Assembly (NCBI GenBank): GCA_020186115.1
Contig: WSYJ01000002.1
Span: forward strand, 248,001-312,000
DNA: 64,000 nucleotides
Source: Histomonas meleagridis
Taxonomy: Eukaryota; Parabasalia; Tritrichomonadida; Dientamoebidae
Direction of reading: 5' to 3'
The translations under genes and the position numbers were made by a program. Below, in pieces: positions 27,601 to 37,808 of this stretch. Positions within the stretch are counted from its first letter, which is position 1, and every line of letters starts with the position of its first letter. Under the pieces are notes generated by a model that did not search any database, had not been told where the DNA came from, and saw only the letters and a list, made by a program, of their open reading frames with translations.

Positions 27601-30600
27601 CTATAAGTTAATGCAAAATGAACAAGCGAAGCCACATATAATTCGATTACTACCATCACTTATTAAATATACACAAATTCCAATAAAAATTTTTGAAAAT
27701 TGGGAAAGTAAATTTAATATTTCATTACCTTTTTTATCACAAGATCCAATTATAACTCATCAATTCATACCAAAAATTAAATTATATCATTTAATAATGC
27801 CATCAAACACAATTTCTACAAATGTTTTTTCTGATTTATTAATTCCTGATGAATTAACACTTGGTAAATGGCTTGATAACTTATGTCAAAAAGTTATTAA
27901 TTTTTCACCTTCAATGGTTATCCGTTCATGTTCAAGTTTTGCTACAACAATTACAGCATTTCGTCAACAAATGTTTCCAATAGCATTTTTAAGTTGTTGG
28001 CAAAAGGCAACTTTAGAAGAACGTTCATATTTTTCAAATATTGTACAAAACATTATACATGATTTTAAACAAGTTGATTCATTTTTCATTTCAATTATTG
28101 AACTTTTAGATCGTGCATTAATGCCTTTATTAATCGATGATATCGAGTTAGCTAAAGCTTGTGGATCAGGACCATTAACATTATATTTCTTACAAAGAGT
28201 TTTTATGAATAATCCAAAGGATCCACAAATCATTGAAAAATTACTTGATTTAAATACTACAATGGGAAGACAAGAAGCTTCTCATGGAATGTTAGTACAT
28301 GCTAAAGGTATATTAGAAGATTCTAAAACAGCTCTTTGGTGTGAATTATTAGGAGAATGGGATAAAGCACTTCAACTTTATGGTAATAATAACAAAAACA
28401 TCTCAAGTAAAATTAGATGTTATTCACATTTAGAAATGTGGGATAAAATACTTGAATTAGAAAATGAATTTGATAAATGGCCGAAACAACTTAGAGAAGA
28501 AAACGCTAAAAATATTGCATGGGCTAATTATCATTTAGGAAATTATTCAAAAATCCCGAAATATGTTGCACAATTTAATTCCGAACAACATTTAAGTGAA
28601 ATATTCTTTTGTGCATTTTTTTCACTTAAAATTGGTAAATATGATGAATGCCAAAAAATATTAACAAAAGGTTTTAATTTAATTGCAAATTATAATACTG
28701 ATATTTTTGCATATGGTGATACAATTAGATTAAATAAGAATTTACATTATTCACATGCGTTTATAGAGTTACAAGAATCTTTAGATATATTAAAACAAGA
28801 TAAAGTTAGCTCACAAAACTTATTAACTAAATTATGGAATAAACGTTTAAAAGGTTTCCAAAGAGATAGTCAAGAATGGATCAATTTAATTGCTATTAGA
28901 TCACTTGTATTTACACCTGGTGAAAATATTGATATATATCTTAAAATGATTTCTGTATTAAGGAAAGAAAGAAGATGGAATTTAATTGATACTTATTTCG
29001 ATCGACTTTTTTCACAAACAATTTTACCAAATGTGGAACTTGTACAAAGTAAAATACTTTGGGATACAGGTAAAAAAGATGAAGCAATTCAAACACTTCA
29101 ATTGATAATAGAATTAATTAATTTACGTAAATCTCCTGAAAGTGATTTTCATCAAAATTTAATGAAAGTTAATAAGAATTCATTTTATTTATTAATTACT
29201 ACACTTTTAAAACAAGATTCATTTGATAAACAAATTATATTTAATAAACTTCAAACAGAAAATGTTTTAGAGAAATTACAATTAATGTCTAAAGATGAAC
29301 ATAAAACATTTTTACTTCAAATTGATGAAGAAACTTCAATCAAAAAATATTTTGATCAATTTTATAAGATTCCTGATTCATATCTTGAATCAAAAATATA
29401 TTTAACACTTGGTAAATATCGTTATATATATGATAAACATACATCGGATAACTTGAAAGAAATTGCACAAATTTATGAAATCGGAAAAGTTTATAATTGT
29501 AATGAATATCGGAATTGGTTAGGTTGGGCATATGCAAATTCAAGTTTAATTAATGTTATACCTGAACAAAGTGATATTTATTCGATTAATGCAGTTAATG
29601 GGTTTCTTAAAGCTACACAATTACATACATCTAATACACTCGAATATTTATGCCAATTATTTTCGATATTTTTTAGAATGAAAGACAGCTGTAATATTAA
29701 TTCTACTTTAATTTCTGATTTAATTAAATTACCACCAAATATAATATGTCAAATTATTCCACAAATTACAGTACAAATTGCACATCCTGATCTATATATT
29801 CGTCAAGTAGTACATAAAATAATTTATAATTTTGGAAAAGAACATTTTCAAGCTTTATTTTATCCTTTACGATTATATAAATCTTGTGATGATCAACAAA
29901 AAGTATCAATTGCTAAAGATTTATTATTATATATGGGTAAGAAACATTCAGAAGTATCAAATGATGCCGAATTATTTGTTGAAGGAATGTTACGTTCAGC
30001 AATTTCTTGGTTTGAAGAATGGATATTTACTATTGATTGTGCTTCACGTTATTATAAGAACAAAGATTATAACAAAATGAATGAAATATTAACAAAACAA
30101 TTTAAACGTTATGAATCACCTAAATGTGATTTCGATCGTTTGTTCATACGTTTATATGATCCAATTATTCAACAATGTCAAGGCAATTTTCGTATACATA
30201 AAAAACATTCAATTGCTAAAATGTGGGAAAACTTCAAACATTTATTTAGTATGCTTATAGATAGAGTTAAAAAATTGGAATTAATATTATTACCGAAAGT
30301 CTCCGAACAACTTGCATTAAAACGTGATTTTAAAATTGCGATACCTGGTACATATTCCGTAGAACATCCTGTTCCTACATTATATTCTATTGAGCCTGCT
30401 CTACAAGTACTAAGTACACAACAACATCCACGTTGTGTATTTATGAACTCTTCAACACATGAAAAAGTTAAGTTCTTATTAAAAGGTAATGAAGATATTC
30501 GATTAGATGAACGTGTAATGCAATTTTTTAATTTGATAAATACATTACTTAATCATAATCGTACCACACGTGAAATGAATATGCAAATTACGAAATACGC

Positions 30601-31417
30601 TATAATTCCTTTGGCACCTAATGCAGGTTTAATTACTTGGGTAACAGGCGCTGATACTTTACATCAAATGATTAATGAACATAGAGCACTTCATCAACGT
30701 TCTCAATCAATAGAACTCGAAATTGTCATGAATATTGTCGGTAGAGTTGGTTCTCAACTTTCAGAGATACAAAAACTTGAAACATTTGAATGCGTTTCTC
30801 AACAATGTAACGCAAATGAAATTCGCGAAATTTTATGGTTACGTTCACCGAACGCTAATGTTTGGATGACGAAAAACATTAATTTTACAGTAACAACAGC
30901 TTTGATATCAATTGTTGGTTATGTTATAGGTTTAGGCGATAGACATCCATCAAATATAATGGTGCAAAGGGAAACAGGTAAAGTTATACATATCGATTTC
31001 GGAGATTCTTTTGAAGCTGCAATACTAAGAAATGTTTTCCCTGAGAAAGTTCCATTTAGATTAACAAGAATGATCGTAAATGCTTTGGATAATGGTTCGG
31101 TTGAAGGCATTTTTAGGAAAACTTGCGAAGATGTAATGTGGATATTAAGGGAAAGTAAGGAGTCGATTGTCGCTTTATTGGAAATCTTCGTTCATGAGCC
31201 AATAGAAGCTGTGGAAAGACTTGGTAAAGTTAAAATGCAAACTGCAATAATCGATAGAGTGGGAGAGAAACTAAAAGGTAACGATTGGATGCTTCCGGGT
31301 TATGATGAAAACCAAAAAGATCTTGGAGTGGAAGAACATGTGGAGAAATTGATAGAGCAAGCAAGTGATCCATATAGATATGGGTCACATTATGCTGGCT
31401 GGTGCCCATATTGGTAA
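24695..31417 (+). CDS. TOR: Target-of-rapamycin (TOR) kinase
   Basis: 2,240 residues in one uninterrupted frame. Residues ~1-1150 are HEAT repeats. FAT-type TPR helices follow (for example LGEWDKALQLYGNNN near 1225). An FRB-like segment falls at about 1763-1835 (AISWFEEWIFTIDCASRYY). The PI3K-like kinase domain covers ~1880-2170, with the catalytic loop GLGDRHPSNIM near 2079 and the metal-binding HIDFGDSFEAA near 2099. It then has the TOR-typical FPEKVPFRLTRM and ends in a FATC tail, SHYAGWCPYW. TOR couples growth to nutrients in TORC1/TORC2. The final GWCP(F/Y)W and the PFRLTRM activation segment separate it from ATM, ATR, SMG1 and TRRAP. The serine contacted by rapamycin-FKBP in the FRB is apparently alanine, so drug binding may be weak. 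At 2,240 residues it is slightly shorter than yeast or human TOR (~2,470-2,550). Confidence 0.95.
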   Translation: MRQAGFKEGEVDIIGFAEFEQPITYRSWKQSRLRFIPVLGQFLIQLSESEINSIFENWFQQIQKSIGVEQLKIIMSAIMGFSLLHYFLKDMTQLKNSIGLIYNLLRSKNRLVAQSSAQVLHWLAHESADAINLFKEPLNLAFQWIHDKKVKYYYNSLVVIKKAKHFPGLEIAHYIVLNHDEIMELAFSSDREIMNLAISIISFELQQLPNSDSHPITSQILSESVTSINQETPNKIEGSISILRFFLTFNHQILISHFSNLTAKLSEISFSTSEQISLSAQILMIDIAEIDLTKISYHSINKLFQSLNLKCNKSNSPEQFFNELKRAIKTFGKQTPLKFIMENMQKIIQQKDKKLVEFAFDILYTIFEIFPGTSIPNNLYLNTPININYIKCLKKQNCHTPEIIQYLRNVLFHGLNKNANALSISISLQLSKEFPLELFGSYENMHKALIPLIEQSQEMIRCELMEAIAVEPTFEAKQFLINSGIYDPQKSVRLTALSLLEPSKDISLSSELLNAIRDPNFKVRRIALKQIGEIIKFNPFEFSYSIIDYVSNVISSIRNLTDIKIVSKYSSLLPIIVEYFCDYIEHLIPNIIDTCLTLLCGQIISENSSNQIINTDKYQDQNSFLFNIKEKEKTEPKRLQIFRTLIEKYLKKQDICLIKTIATLGNRISPFLNRALDAFVHIFSTRKSKKVLTIAIESLSLLSTKIDTGLNLRLYNQQLLPTLLNLLVNNKNTSVSIAIVKLFGTSVDLMSKPEDSQQNQFDWDVNSKSFYTDFTMSHLIPYFSNPTMHLFEAITRIYDLESKDAAKFVDLVIPMFIKGIDTFSNKYRDSLFLDLEVITRECQIESCQFLNEITKTQLKYLNYFGAIKLAASLSYHLLSSYKEGASVLFIPATQNLFNPNHNYIKYLLSFLTFSILYQDQSIESFLTSIEFRIQSNATFQIYKYLINSLICLIQNKDLSSYQTRLLFICYKLMQNEQAKPHIIRLLPSLIKYTQIPIKIFENWESKFNISLPFLSQDPIITHQFIPKIKLYHLIMPSNTISTNVFSDLLIPDELTLGKWLDNLCQKVINFSPSMVIRSCSSFATTITAFRQQMFPIAFLSCWQKATLEERSYFSNIVQNIIHDFKQVDSFFISIIELLDRALMPLLIDDIELAKACGSGPLTLYFLQRVFMNNPKDPQIIEKLLDLNTTMGRQEASHGMLVHAKGILEDSKTALWCELLGEWDKALQLYGNNNKNISSKIRCYSHLEMWDKILELENEFDKWPKQLREENAKNIAWANYHLGNYSKIPKYVAQFNSEQHLSEIFFCAFFSLKIGKYDECQKILTKGFNLIANYNTDIFAYGDTIRLNKNLHYSHAFIELQESLDILKQDKVSSQNLLTKLWNKRLKGFQRDSQEWINLIAIRSLVFTPGENIDIYLKMISVLRKERRWNLIDTYFDRLFSQTILPNVELVQSKILWDTGKKDEAIQTLQLIIELINLRKSPESDFHQNLMKVNKNSFYLLITTLLKQDSFDKQIIFNKLQTENVLEKLQLMSKDEHKTFLLQIDEETSIKKYFDQFYKIPDSYLESKIYLTLGKYRYIYDKHTSDNLKEIAQIYEIGKVYNCNEYRNWLGWAYANSSLINVIPEQSDIYSINAVNGFLKATQLHTSNTLEYLCQLFSIFFRMKDSCNINSTLISDLIKLPPNIICQIIPQITVQIAHPDLYIRQVVHKIIYNFGKEHFQALFYPLRLYKSCDDQQKVSIAKDLLLYMGKKHSEVSNDAELFVEGMLRSAISWFEEWIFTIDCASRYYKNKDYNKMNEILTKQFKRYESPKCDFDRLFIRLYDPIIQQCQGNFRIHKKHSIAKMWENFKHLFSMLIDRVKKLELILLPKVSEQLALKRDFKIAIPGTYSVEHPVPTLYSIEPALQVLSTQQHPRCVFMNSSTHEKVKFLLKGNEDIRLDERVMQFFNLINTLLNHNRTTREMNMQITKYAIIPLAPNAGLITWVTGADTLHQMINEHRALHQRSQSIELEIVMNIVGRVGSQLSEIQKLETFECVSQQCNANEIREILWLRSPNANVWMTKNINFTVTTALISIVGYVIGLGDRHPSNIMVQRETGKVIHIDFGDSFEAAILRNVFPEKVPFRLTRMIVNALDNGSVEGIFRKTCEDVMWILRESKESIVALLEIFVHEPIEAVERLGKVKMQTAIIDRVGEKLKGNDWMLPGYDENQKDLGVEEHVEKLIEQASDPYRYGSHYAGWCPYW

Positions 31418-32077
31418 TTATTATTAAAAATAGAGTAACATGAAAATATTTTTTTTATGGTAAAAATATGAATTATTGAAGAAATTTTTACATCATAAGA
31501 TGTATCATGTACATATGTAAATCATGTGAAAAAATTTAACATGATTCTACATGATGATTTATATATTTAATGAATATATCTTTGTATTTAATAAATTTGT
31601 CATGAAGAAATGTATTTCTTATTTAGATATATTTAAGTTTTAAATGAGATATTGACTTTTACCCAATGTAATTTATAAAATCTTGAATTTATGATTTTTA
31701 TTTAAGATCATAAAGCAGATTACATCGATATAAATCATTTTTAAACAAAAGCTCTTCATTGAAATATGGTTCATCAGAGTATTCCCTTTAAATCATATAT
31801 GATTTCTTTGGATGAAAATCTTATATTTCTATCCAACATTTTTACACTTGACATACTTCATGTGGAATAACTGTAAAAATATGATCAAATTACAAAAACA
31901 AATTTATCAAATATTTTTCGATTATTTTCATGAAAAAAAATCCGAATACAAAATTATTTTGAAACGTTTCCACAAATAGTTTAGAAAAACAAATCGTAAA
32001 ACTCATTCTTAAAATTATCAAATTATTAAGCTCTATTTTCATAAACAAAAAAATGGAAAATCCGAATATAAAATTAT
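31418..32077. other. AT-rich spacer downstream of TOR
   Basis: No supported gene. Imperfect internal similarity (ATCCGAATAnAAAATTATTT at about 31940 and 32060, minus-strand frame around 31890-32087) suggests a local duplication. Confidence 0.4.
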
Positions 32078-32900
32078 TTAGAAACACTTCCGGTGGATAA
32101 AACCTGGCCCTTCTTCATCGTATTTCTTCCGAGTAATAACCACTTGAAGCGATGCGATCTTCCTCCCTCCATTCCACGCAGCGTATTTCGGTTCTTTAGC
32201 TAAAGAAGGGTATGCTGCGACATTTTTTTTTCATTGTCTACCGCGCGTGGTTAAGGAATTCATTCTCTATACGTTCCTGAAATCCTTCAAAACATTGCGT
32301 TACCACCAGAAAGAAAAACATTAGCGAAAAATCTTTACGAATGTTGGTGCGAAAAGAGTTTTGTTGACGCCTTTAAAATCGAAACCATCGAAGCGCGGCT
32401 TGAAAGAAGTTCTGCATATTTGAAGCGCTCGTTGCCGATTGTGATCGCAATGCCATTAGGAAGTGTGCATTAGATATCGCATTCGGATGTGGAAGCTGCC
32501 CCCATCTTTTCATCAAAATCAAGTGCAACATAAGAAAGAGTTTCTTTGATGTTATTGACAAATTTCCGATCAGAATATATTATGAATATATCATCACGGC
32601 TATCAAACAAATTTATAAGATACTGTGTAATATAAGTTTGATTCCCTTGGTGGAACGTGAAAATGAATAACCTTTGTAAATTGGAACAACATGTTGTTGG
32701 GAAACACTTTTGCCTGAATCTAAAACAATACCAGTGGTACAGTTTGACAAACGGCTTGAATGCCAACATAGAATGCTGGAACGTTGAATGTTTCAAATTG
32801 AAGTTGGATCATCTTTTCAAGGCCAATCTTTGGATTCACTGGGGCTTCTGTTAGAAGAACTGGATCAACACATAATTCGTTGTAATTGTTTGATATTCAT
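32078..32900 (-). pseudogene. Actin pseudogene
   Basis: Reading leftwards from about 32900: [19 protein letters not shown], then [20 protein letters not shown], then GKSVSQHVVPIYKGYSF. Further on come LSYVALDFDEKMGAA, IAITIGNERFKYAELL, VFLSGGNAMF and KKYDEEGPGFIHRKCF, ending at TAA 32078-32080. These are actin subdomain 1-4 landmarks in order, including the invariant C-terminal HRKCF. Several stops and frameshifts break it, and the N-terminal ~95 residues are missing. The phosphate-2 loop (normally DSGDGVTH) is altered. It is a dead copy of conventional actin, not of Arp3, even though Arp3 lies 1.4 kb away. Confidence 0.9.
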
Positions 32901-33142
32901 TTTTCCCATAAAATTTCAAAGTGCCCTATCAGATCTAACTCCAATTTTCGAATAAGAATATCCTTATAAAAATTAAAAATAACTCGATAAAAACCATTTT
33001 AAAATTGATTATTTGAAATGTTTTTCATGATTCCAAAAAATATTTTTGTAAAACAAATTATTCATGAGGAACAAGTAAACAAACGGCTTCAAAATTTAGA
33101 TTAAACGTCCTTCTCTTTCATTGAATCTAAAAAAAATAAAAA

Positions 33143-33535
33143 ATGAAGAGATCTAATTCCCAAAATTATTGCGAAATTCATAAAAAGGCTCAAGAACAAA
33201 ATGCATTACAGCAAAATAAAGCGCTTAAAGAAGAAGAAAAAGTTAGATATATTTTTTTCAATGGGATGAATTGTTCTATCAAACCAAATGTTACAAGAGA
33301 TATAATGTTAAAAAATGCACCTGTTGGTGTAAGTGTGAAATATCAATCTGCAATTTTGGTTTCCCATGCAGCACGCATATTTGCAGCAGAATTAGTTGAA
33401 ACAGCAAGGAAACTTTCACCTGAAAATGCTCCACTTACACCGGATTTGATAAACATAGCTTTTGACATCATGGTACAAAGAGGGAAAATTCCTGGAAAAG
33501 GACCAGGAGTTTTAAAAGGAAATTATAGGATCTAA
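33143..33535 (+). CDS. TAF11-like histone-fold protein
   Basis: 130 residues. A Lys/Glu-rich N-terminal helix (EQNALQQNKALKEEEKVRYI) is followed by a histone fold from about residue 60 to 125. The stretch AILVSHAARIFAAELVETAR and APLTPDLINIAFDIMVQRGK match the TAF11 (TAFII28) pattern, in which a helix ending in (F/I)vgElVEeA is followed by a P-L-x-P-x-h-I-x-x-A segment. TAF11 pairs with TAF13 in TFIID and contacts TBP. The family's usual Lys-rich C-terminus is replaced by a Gly-rich end (GKIPGKGPGVLKGNYRI). TCATTGAATC before the ATG fits an initiator. Other histone-fold partners such as NF-Y or Dr1-like are less likely. Confidence 0.6.
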   Translation: MKRSNSQNYCEIHKKAQEQNALQQNKALKEEEKVRYIFFNGMNCSIKPNVTRDIMLKNAPVGVSVKYQSAILVSHAARIFAAELVETARKLSPENAPLTPDLINIAFDIMVQRGKIPGKGPGVLKGNYRI

Positions 33536-33699
33536 CCATATTTTTTCTTTTTTCTTTTACAGCTTTTTGTTGTTTCACACATATGGTAAATTTTGTTAAA
33601 TATAACTAAAATGATTTGTAATTTTTTTTGGATAATTAATAAAAAAAAAATCTTGTTTACTAAGTAACGCTGATCAGTATACACTAAAGAGTAACTTCT

Positions 33700-33873
33700 T
33701 TACCTTTCACATTCAACTTCTGGGAACATATCTTCTACATCAGCTGATGATGAGAGGTCTTTAATAACTTTCCTTGAACATGCGCAAACCCAAATTGTTG
33801 ACATGATAAAAAGTATTACTGAAATCGAAAAAATAATGAATCCTATGATTGAAATCGTAGATATGCCTGCCAT
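33700..33873 (-). CDS. Small single-pass membrane protein
   Basis: 57 residues. The longer frame begins at GTG; the ATG at 33873 is used. Residues 3-34 form one long hydrophobic helix (GISTISIIGFIIFSISVILF), followed by Cys-Ala-Cys and a basic residue pair, which are possible palmitoylation sites. A short acidic tail follows (DLSSSADVEDMFPEVECER). Likely orientation is N-out/C-in by the positive-inside rule. The element GCGACCGTTT lies 34 nt upstream, which supports real expression. Function unknown. It is divergent from Arp3. Confidence 0.6.
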   Translation of the reverse strand: MAGISTISIIGFIIFSISVILFIMSTIWVCACSRKVIKDLSSSADVEDMFPEVECER

Positions 33874-33906
33874 AACGAAATTTTGTTGTTTCACAAGTTT
33901 ATATCA

Positions 33907-33916
33907 GCGACCGTTT
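33907..33916. promoter_or_regulatory. GCGACCGTTT promoter element
   Basis: Reads AAACGGTCGC towards the small membrane-protein gene, 34 nt upstream of its ATG at 33873. The flanking CTGATA is also shared with the coding-region occurrence near 49846. Confidence 0.5.
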
Positions 33917-34270
33917 CATTTTAGAACCGATCAAACTTCACAACGTTCAAAAAGTGGAGAAACAAAATGTGAAGTTTACAAAAAAGTCGAATATCCTACA
34001 ATACAAAGTCCTACCAATAAATGTATAAGGAAACTTGATAGTGGAAACAACATTATGTTTTATTAATAAAAATTAATGATCATCATGATTTAAATTAATA
34101 CTCAACATTCAAATTTATCATGTGATTAATTTCAATTTGCTTTTGATTTTTTTTAATAAATTAATTTTTATTTTCCTTCATTTAAATATATGTCACTTTT
34201 TTACCACCTTTATTTGTCCACTTTTTTCGGTTTCCATCACTTTTTGAAGCAAAACCTCCACTAATTAAAA

Positions 34271-35527
34271 ATGTCTATAGACACTCCTGTTATCATTGAT
34301 GTTGGTACAGGTTATACCAAAATGGGATACTCCACAAACAATCGCCCTGACTACATTATTCCCACTCTTATTGGTAACAGAGATCTCAAGAATGTCTCTC
34401 AAGCTCAAATGACTGGCACTGAAGATCTTGATTTCTATATTGGCTACGAAGCCATTCAAAACCAAACCTTATATCCCAACACTAACATCATGAAACATGG
34501 TCAAATTGAAGACTGGGATAAAATTGAACAATTTTGGGAACAATGTCTCTTCAAATATCTTCGTTGCGAACCCGAAGATCATCCAATTCTTCTTACTGAA
34601 CCACCATTAAACTCACCTGATAATCGTGAATACACCGCTGAAATTATGTTCGAAACTTTCAATGTACCTTATCTTTATATTGGTATGCAAGCTATGTTAG
34701 CCATTGCTGCTTCATGGACTAAAGAAGGTCAACGTTCATCAACAGGCTGTGTTGTTGATTCAGGAGATGGTGTTACACATATCATTCCAGTTGTCGAAGG
34801 TTATCCCATTTCTAATGCCATTCAACACGTCCCTGTTGCAGGGCGTGAAATGACTCTTTTCATTGCCGATTTATTGAAAGATCGTGAACCACAAGTACCA
34901 CCTGAAGATCGTTTCAATGCAGCTCGTGACATCAAAGAACGTTTCTGCAAAGTATCCAAGCATCCAAGTGCCACCTTTGCCATGTTCGATAAGAATCGTT
35001 CCAAGTACATCGAAAAGTACCGTGGCGTTTCATCTAAGACTGGTAAGCCATTCGAATGCGAAGTAGGTTACGAACGTTTCCTCGCACCGGAAGTCTGGTT
35101 CTCGCCCGAACTTGTCAGCAGTGAATACACTACTCCAATTTCAGTGCTTATTGATCGTGCCATTCAATTATCGCCGATCACTAACCGTATGCAACTTTAC
35201 AACAACATTGTTTTGTCTGGTGGTTCAACAACATTTAAGGGACTCGCTGGAAGGTTGCAAGGAGATATTCAAGTATTAGTTGACGAAAGATTAAGAGAAA
35301 ACGCCGAAAGAGAATCAAAGAGAATCAATAGGAAGATTGAAGCAGGTAAAGTACCAGTGAGAATTGTCGAACATAGAAGACAACAGTACGCTGTGTGGTA
35401 CGGTGGTGCTATGTTGGCACAAGGTGGAAAGGCATTTTTGAATAAGTGCCATACGAAAATGCAATATGATGAGGTTGGACCATCAATCGCCAGAGCAAGC
35501 GCAATGTTCGGTGAGAGCGCTGTGTAA
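34271..35527 (+). CDS. ARP3: Actin-related protein 3 (Arp3)
   Basis: 418 residues, the usual Arp3 length and longer than actin (375). Phosphate-1 loop: PVIIDVGTGYTKMGYSTN. Phosphate-2/adenosine motif: CVVDSGDGVTHIIPVVEGYP. Late nucleotide motif: NIVLSGGSTTFKGLAGRLQ. The Arp3-type features are the N-terminal PTLIGNRDL region, the insertion EDLDFYIGYEA, and the C-terminus YGGAMLAQGGKAFLNKCHTK. Arp3 is the pseudo-barbed-end subunit of the Arp2/3 complex that nucleates branched actin, used here for amoeboid adhesion and phagocytosis. The gene uses more C-ending codons than its neighbours, which suggests high expression. ATG at 34271, with a pyrimidine/CACT-type initiator region just upstream. Confidence 0.93.
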   Translation: MSIDTPVIIDVGTGYTKMGYSTNNRPDYIIPTLIGNRDLKNVSQAQMTGTEDLDFYIGYEAIQNQTLYPNTNIMKHGQIEDWDKIEQFWEQCLFKYLRCEPEDHPILLTEPPLNSPDNREYTAEIMFETFNVPYLYIGMQAMLAIAASWTKEGQRSSTGCVVDSGDGVTHIIPVVEGYPISNAIQHVPVAGREMTLFIADLLKDREPQVPPEDRFNAARDIKERFCKVSKHPSATFAMFDKNRSKYIEKYRGVSSKTGKPFECEVGYERFLAPEVWFSPELVSSEYTTPISVLIDRAIQLSPITNRMQLYNNIVLSGGSTTFKGLAGRLQGDIQVLVDERLRENAERESKRINRKIEAGKVPVRIVEHRRQQYAVWYGGAMLAQGGKAFLNKCHTKMQYDEVGPSIARASAMFGESAV

Positions 35528-36083
35528 AGTCATTAAACAGTTTTCCTATGAAACATTTTATTTTCTTGAAGGCAGATTTTGGACATTAGAAAAAGTGAAA
35601 ATTTGTGTGCTTTATTCAATGTACGATACGTATTTCCTTCAAAATTAAAAATTCATTGCAAAAGAATTGGAGCCATACAAAGAAAACTGATTTATATTGA
35701 TTTCGTTACCTTTTCATAAATATGATATCAAGCATTTTCATTGATGAAAAATATTTAAATTAACATGTTCATTTCCAACTCTCACAGACTAAGTTAATTT
35801 TGACTTAAAAGACGATTTCAAGAAACGGTTATTTCTAAAGTTCATTTCATTTTTCCTTTTTGCTCATACTTACATCTATTTTAATCACATATTTTTACTT
35901 GTTAGTACAATTCTGTGAAGAACTTTTGGTAATCACATAAAATATCAATTTTGGGTTAATATAGTTTTTCATTAAACTTCCACAAGAACCGTCAGCTAAA
36001 ATGTAAACCATTCAAAAATCACTTGATGCGTTTTGATTTTCTCTGATTAATTCACATTTTTAAACGTACATTCATTTTTTCTC
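35528..36083. other. Spacer between Arp3 and Myb genes
   Basis: AT-rich, with no supported gene. TCATTTTTTCTC directly before the ATG at 36084 fits an initiator. Confidence 0.4.
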
Positions 36084-36866
36084 ATGAATTTCTCACCACT
36101 TGCACCAACACGTTCAAGGAACCAAACACAGAGCAATAAATGGACTAAGGAAGAAGACCAATATTTAACGAATCTGATGAATCAAAATCCATCAATTTCT
36201 TGGTGTTCTTTAGTCCCTCTTTTCAAAGGAAAGACAGCACAACAGATTGCAGGAAGATGGGAGAAAGTACTTAATCCAAAGCTTGTAAAAGGATCTTGGA
36301 CATATGAAGAAGACCAAATTATACGGAACTTTGTTCAAATTAATGGAGCTAAGGATTGGTACAAACTCGCAAAGCTTCTTCCAGGAAGGATTGGGAAGCA
36401 ATGCAGAGAAAGATGGACAAATCATTTAAGCCCAACAGTTACAAAAAAATCATGGACTCTTGAAGAAGACCAGCGATTAATACAACTACACAAAGAATTT
36501 GGGAATCAGTGGACACTGATTTCGAAGTATTTCGAAGGGAGAACTGATAATTGCGTTAAGAACAGATGGAACTCTTCTTTGAAGAGGAGAATAGAAAGAA
36601 TAGCTAACGGAGAACCGGAATATCGTAAGCGAGGAAGGAAGCCAAAGGATCAATCCACAAAAATTATTCAGGATAACGAGGATAATGAATCTGAATGTGG
36701 ATCGCCAATACAAATGATCAATGGCCTTCCGGCAATTATGACGATTAACTGCTTTGCTCTGCCTACTTTTAAGGGATCCCCGAATGGATGCGAAACTTCT
36801 ATATCTCTTGAGGAAAATAGGCTTAATTTCCATAACCTTATTTCACGAAATGTATGTAAATCATAA
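36084..36866 (+). CDS. Three-repeat Myb transcription factor
   Basis: 260 residues with three Myb repeats at about residues 18-69, 70-122 and 123-172. The repeats begin NKWTKEEDQYL, GSWTYEEDQII and KSWTLEEDQRL. The third tryptophan positions (RW.kvLNP, RWTNHLSP, RWNSSLKR) are all present, and the recognition helices include IGKQCRERWTNHL and TDNCVKNRWNS, the classical c-Myb type. A basic stretch (RKRGRKPKD) follows and could be a nuclear localisation signal. The last ~70 residues have no known domain. Trichomonads have very many Myb genes, some of which bind core promoters. This one is a candidate to bind the PyAACGG-type elements seen in this window, which is an inference only. Confidence 0.9.
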   Translation: MNFSPLAPTRSRNQTQSNKWTKEEDQYLTNLMNQNPSISWCSLVPLFKGKTAQQIAGRWEKVLNPKLVKGSWTYEEDQIIRNFVQINGAKDWYKLAKLLPGRIGKQCRERWTNHLSPTVTKKSWTLEEDQRLIQLHKEFGNQWTLISKYFEGRTDNCVKNRWNSSLKRRIERIANGEPEYRKRGRKPKDQSTKIIQDNEDNESECGSPIQMINGLPAIMTINCFALPTFKGSPNGCETSISLEENRLNFHNLISRNVCKS

Positions 36867-37129
36867 AAAAAATTGATTTTGAAAAAATTAGCATTTCTAA
36901 TAATTGATGTGATTTAGCTAAATTTGTGTAGTCCTCTGAAAATGATTTGAAATTGTTACGTTCATAAAGTTGTCAAGCGAAAGCGTGTGTAAAATAAAAA
37001 ATGCTTTTGATTAGAAGGAGATGCAAATTTGGGTAAAAAGTGACAGCTCTAGAACAAGAATTTTTTGGAATTTAAAACATTATTAATCGATATGTAAATT
37101 TTATATATTATTATTTCTAACTGCTATAT
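36867..37129. other. Spacer with no supported gene
   Basis: Short AT-rich stretch between the Myb gene and the ankyrin pseudogene. Confidence 0.35.
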
Positions 37130-37769
37130 GAAGTGCTGTTTCAAATTATTAAAACATATTCCAAATTATTAAAACATATTCCAAATTATTCAAATGAATA
37201 TTTATTGCATTAACATCAATTCCTTTATCTAAAAGTAATTTTACTATTTCTATATTATTATTCTTGACTGCTATATGAAGTGCTGTTTCAAATTATTAAA
37301 ACATATTTCAAATTATTAAAACATATATAAAATTATTCAAATGAATATTTTTTGCATTAACATCGATTCCTTTTTGTTCTAAAACATATTTCACAAGTTC
37401 AATATTTCCTGATTCTGAAGCAAATAATAAAATATTTTTTGGAATTTGATTATTTTGAAGGAAATATTTAACGAGATATAAATTTCCATTTCTTGCTGAT
37501 GCATTTACAACATTGCTGTTGACTTTTATACCTTTTTTTTAAAAAAATGTTAAAATTTCATAATTATCCTCATTAATACATGCTAAAGCATTGATTTTTT
37601 CATCAGCATTTGATATATTTCCATTTTCATAAATATATTTAAAGATATCATTTCGATGAAATTCTATTGCTGTTTCAAATGCACCATTAAATGATGAATG
37701 ATTTTGTTCACATAAATGAAATATTTCTAGGTTTCCACCGGCAATTGCATATTTACCTGTATGGGTCAA
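37130..37769 (-). pseudogene. DUF3447/ankyrin pseudogene fragment
   Basis: Reading leftwards: TGKYAIAGGNLEIFHLCEQN, AIEFHRNDIFKYIYENGNIS, then DNYEILTFF, a TAA where the plus-strand relative has FLEEKG, then ARNGNLYLVKYFLQNNQIPK. It ends in ankyrin units separated by spacers with TGTTTTAATAATTTG-like words. It is an inverted partial copy of the plus-strand locus at 38262-40425 and lacks the N-terminal half. The nonsense codon and truncation make it a pseudogene. Confidence 0.85.
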
Positions 37770-37808
37770 CCAACCTTACTTATTATAGATTTTTTTAAAA
37801 ATTTGGAA

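Noticed and set aside
33803..34066. Plus-strand frame of 87 codons opposite the small membrane protein
   Set aside because: It overlaps the promoter of Arp3 and the small gene on the other strand; no domain.
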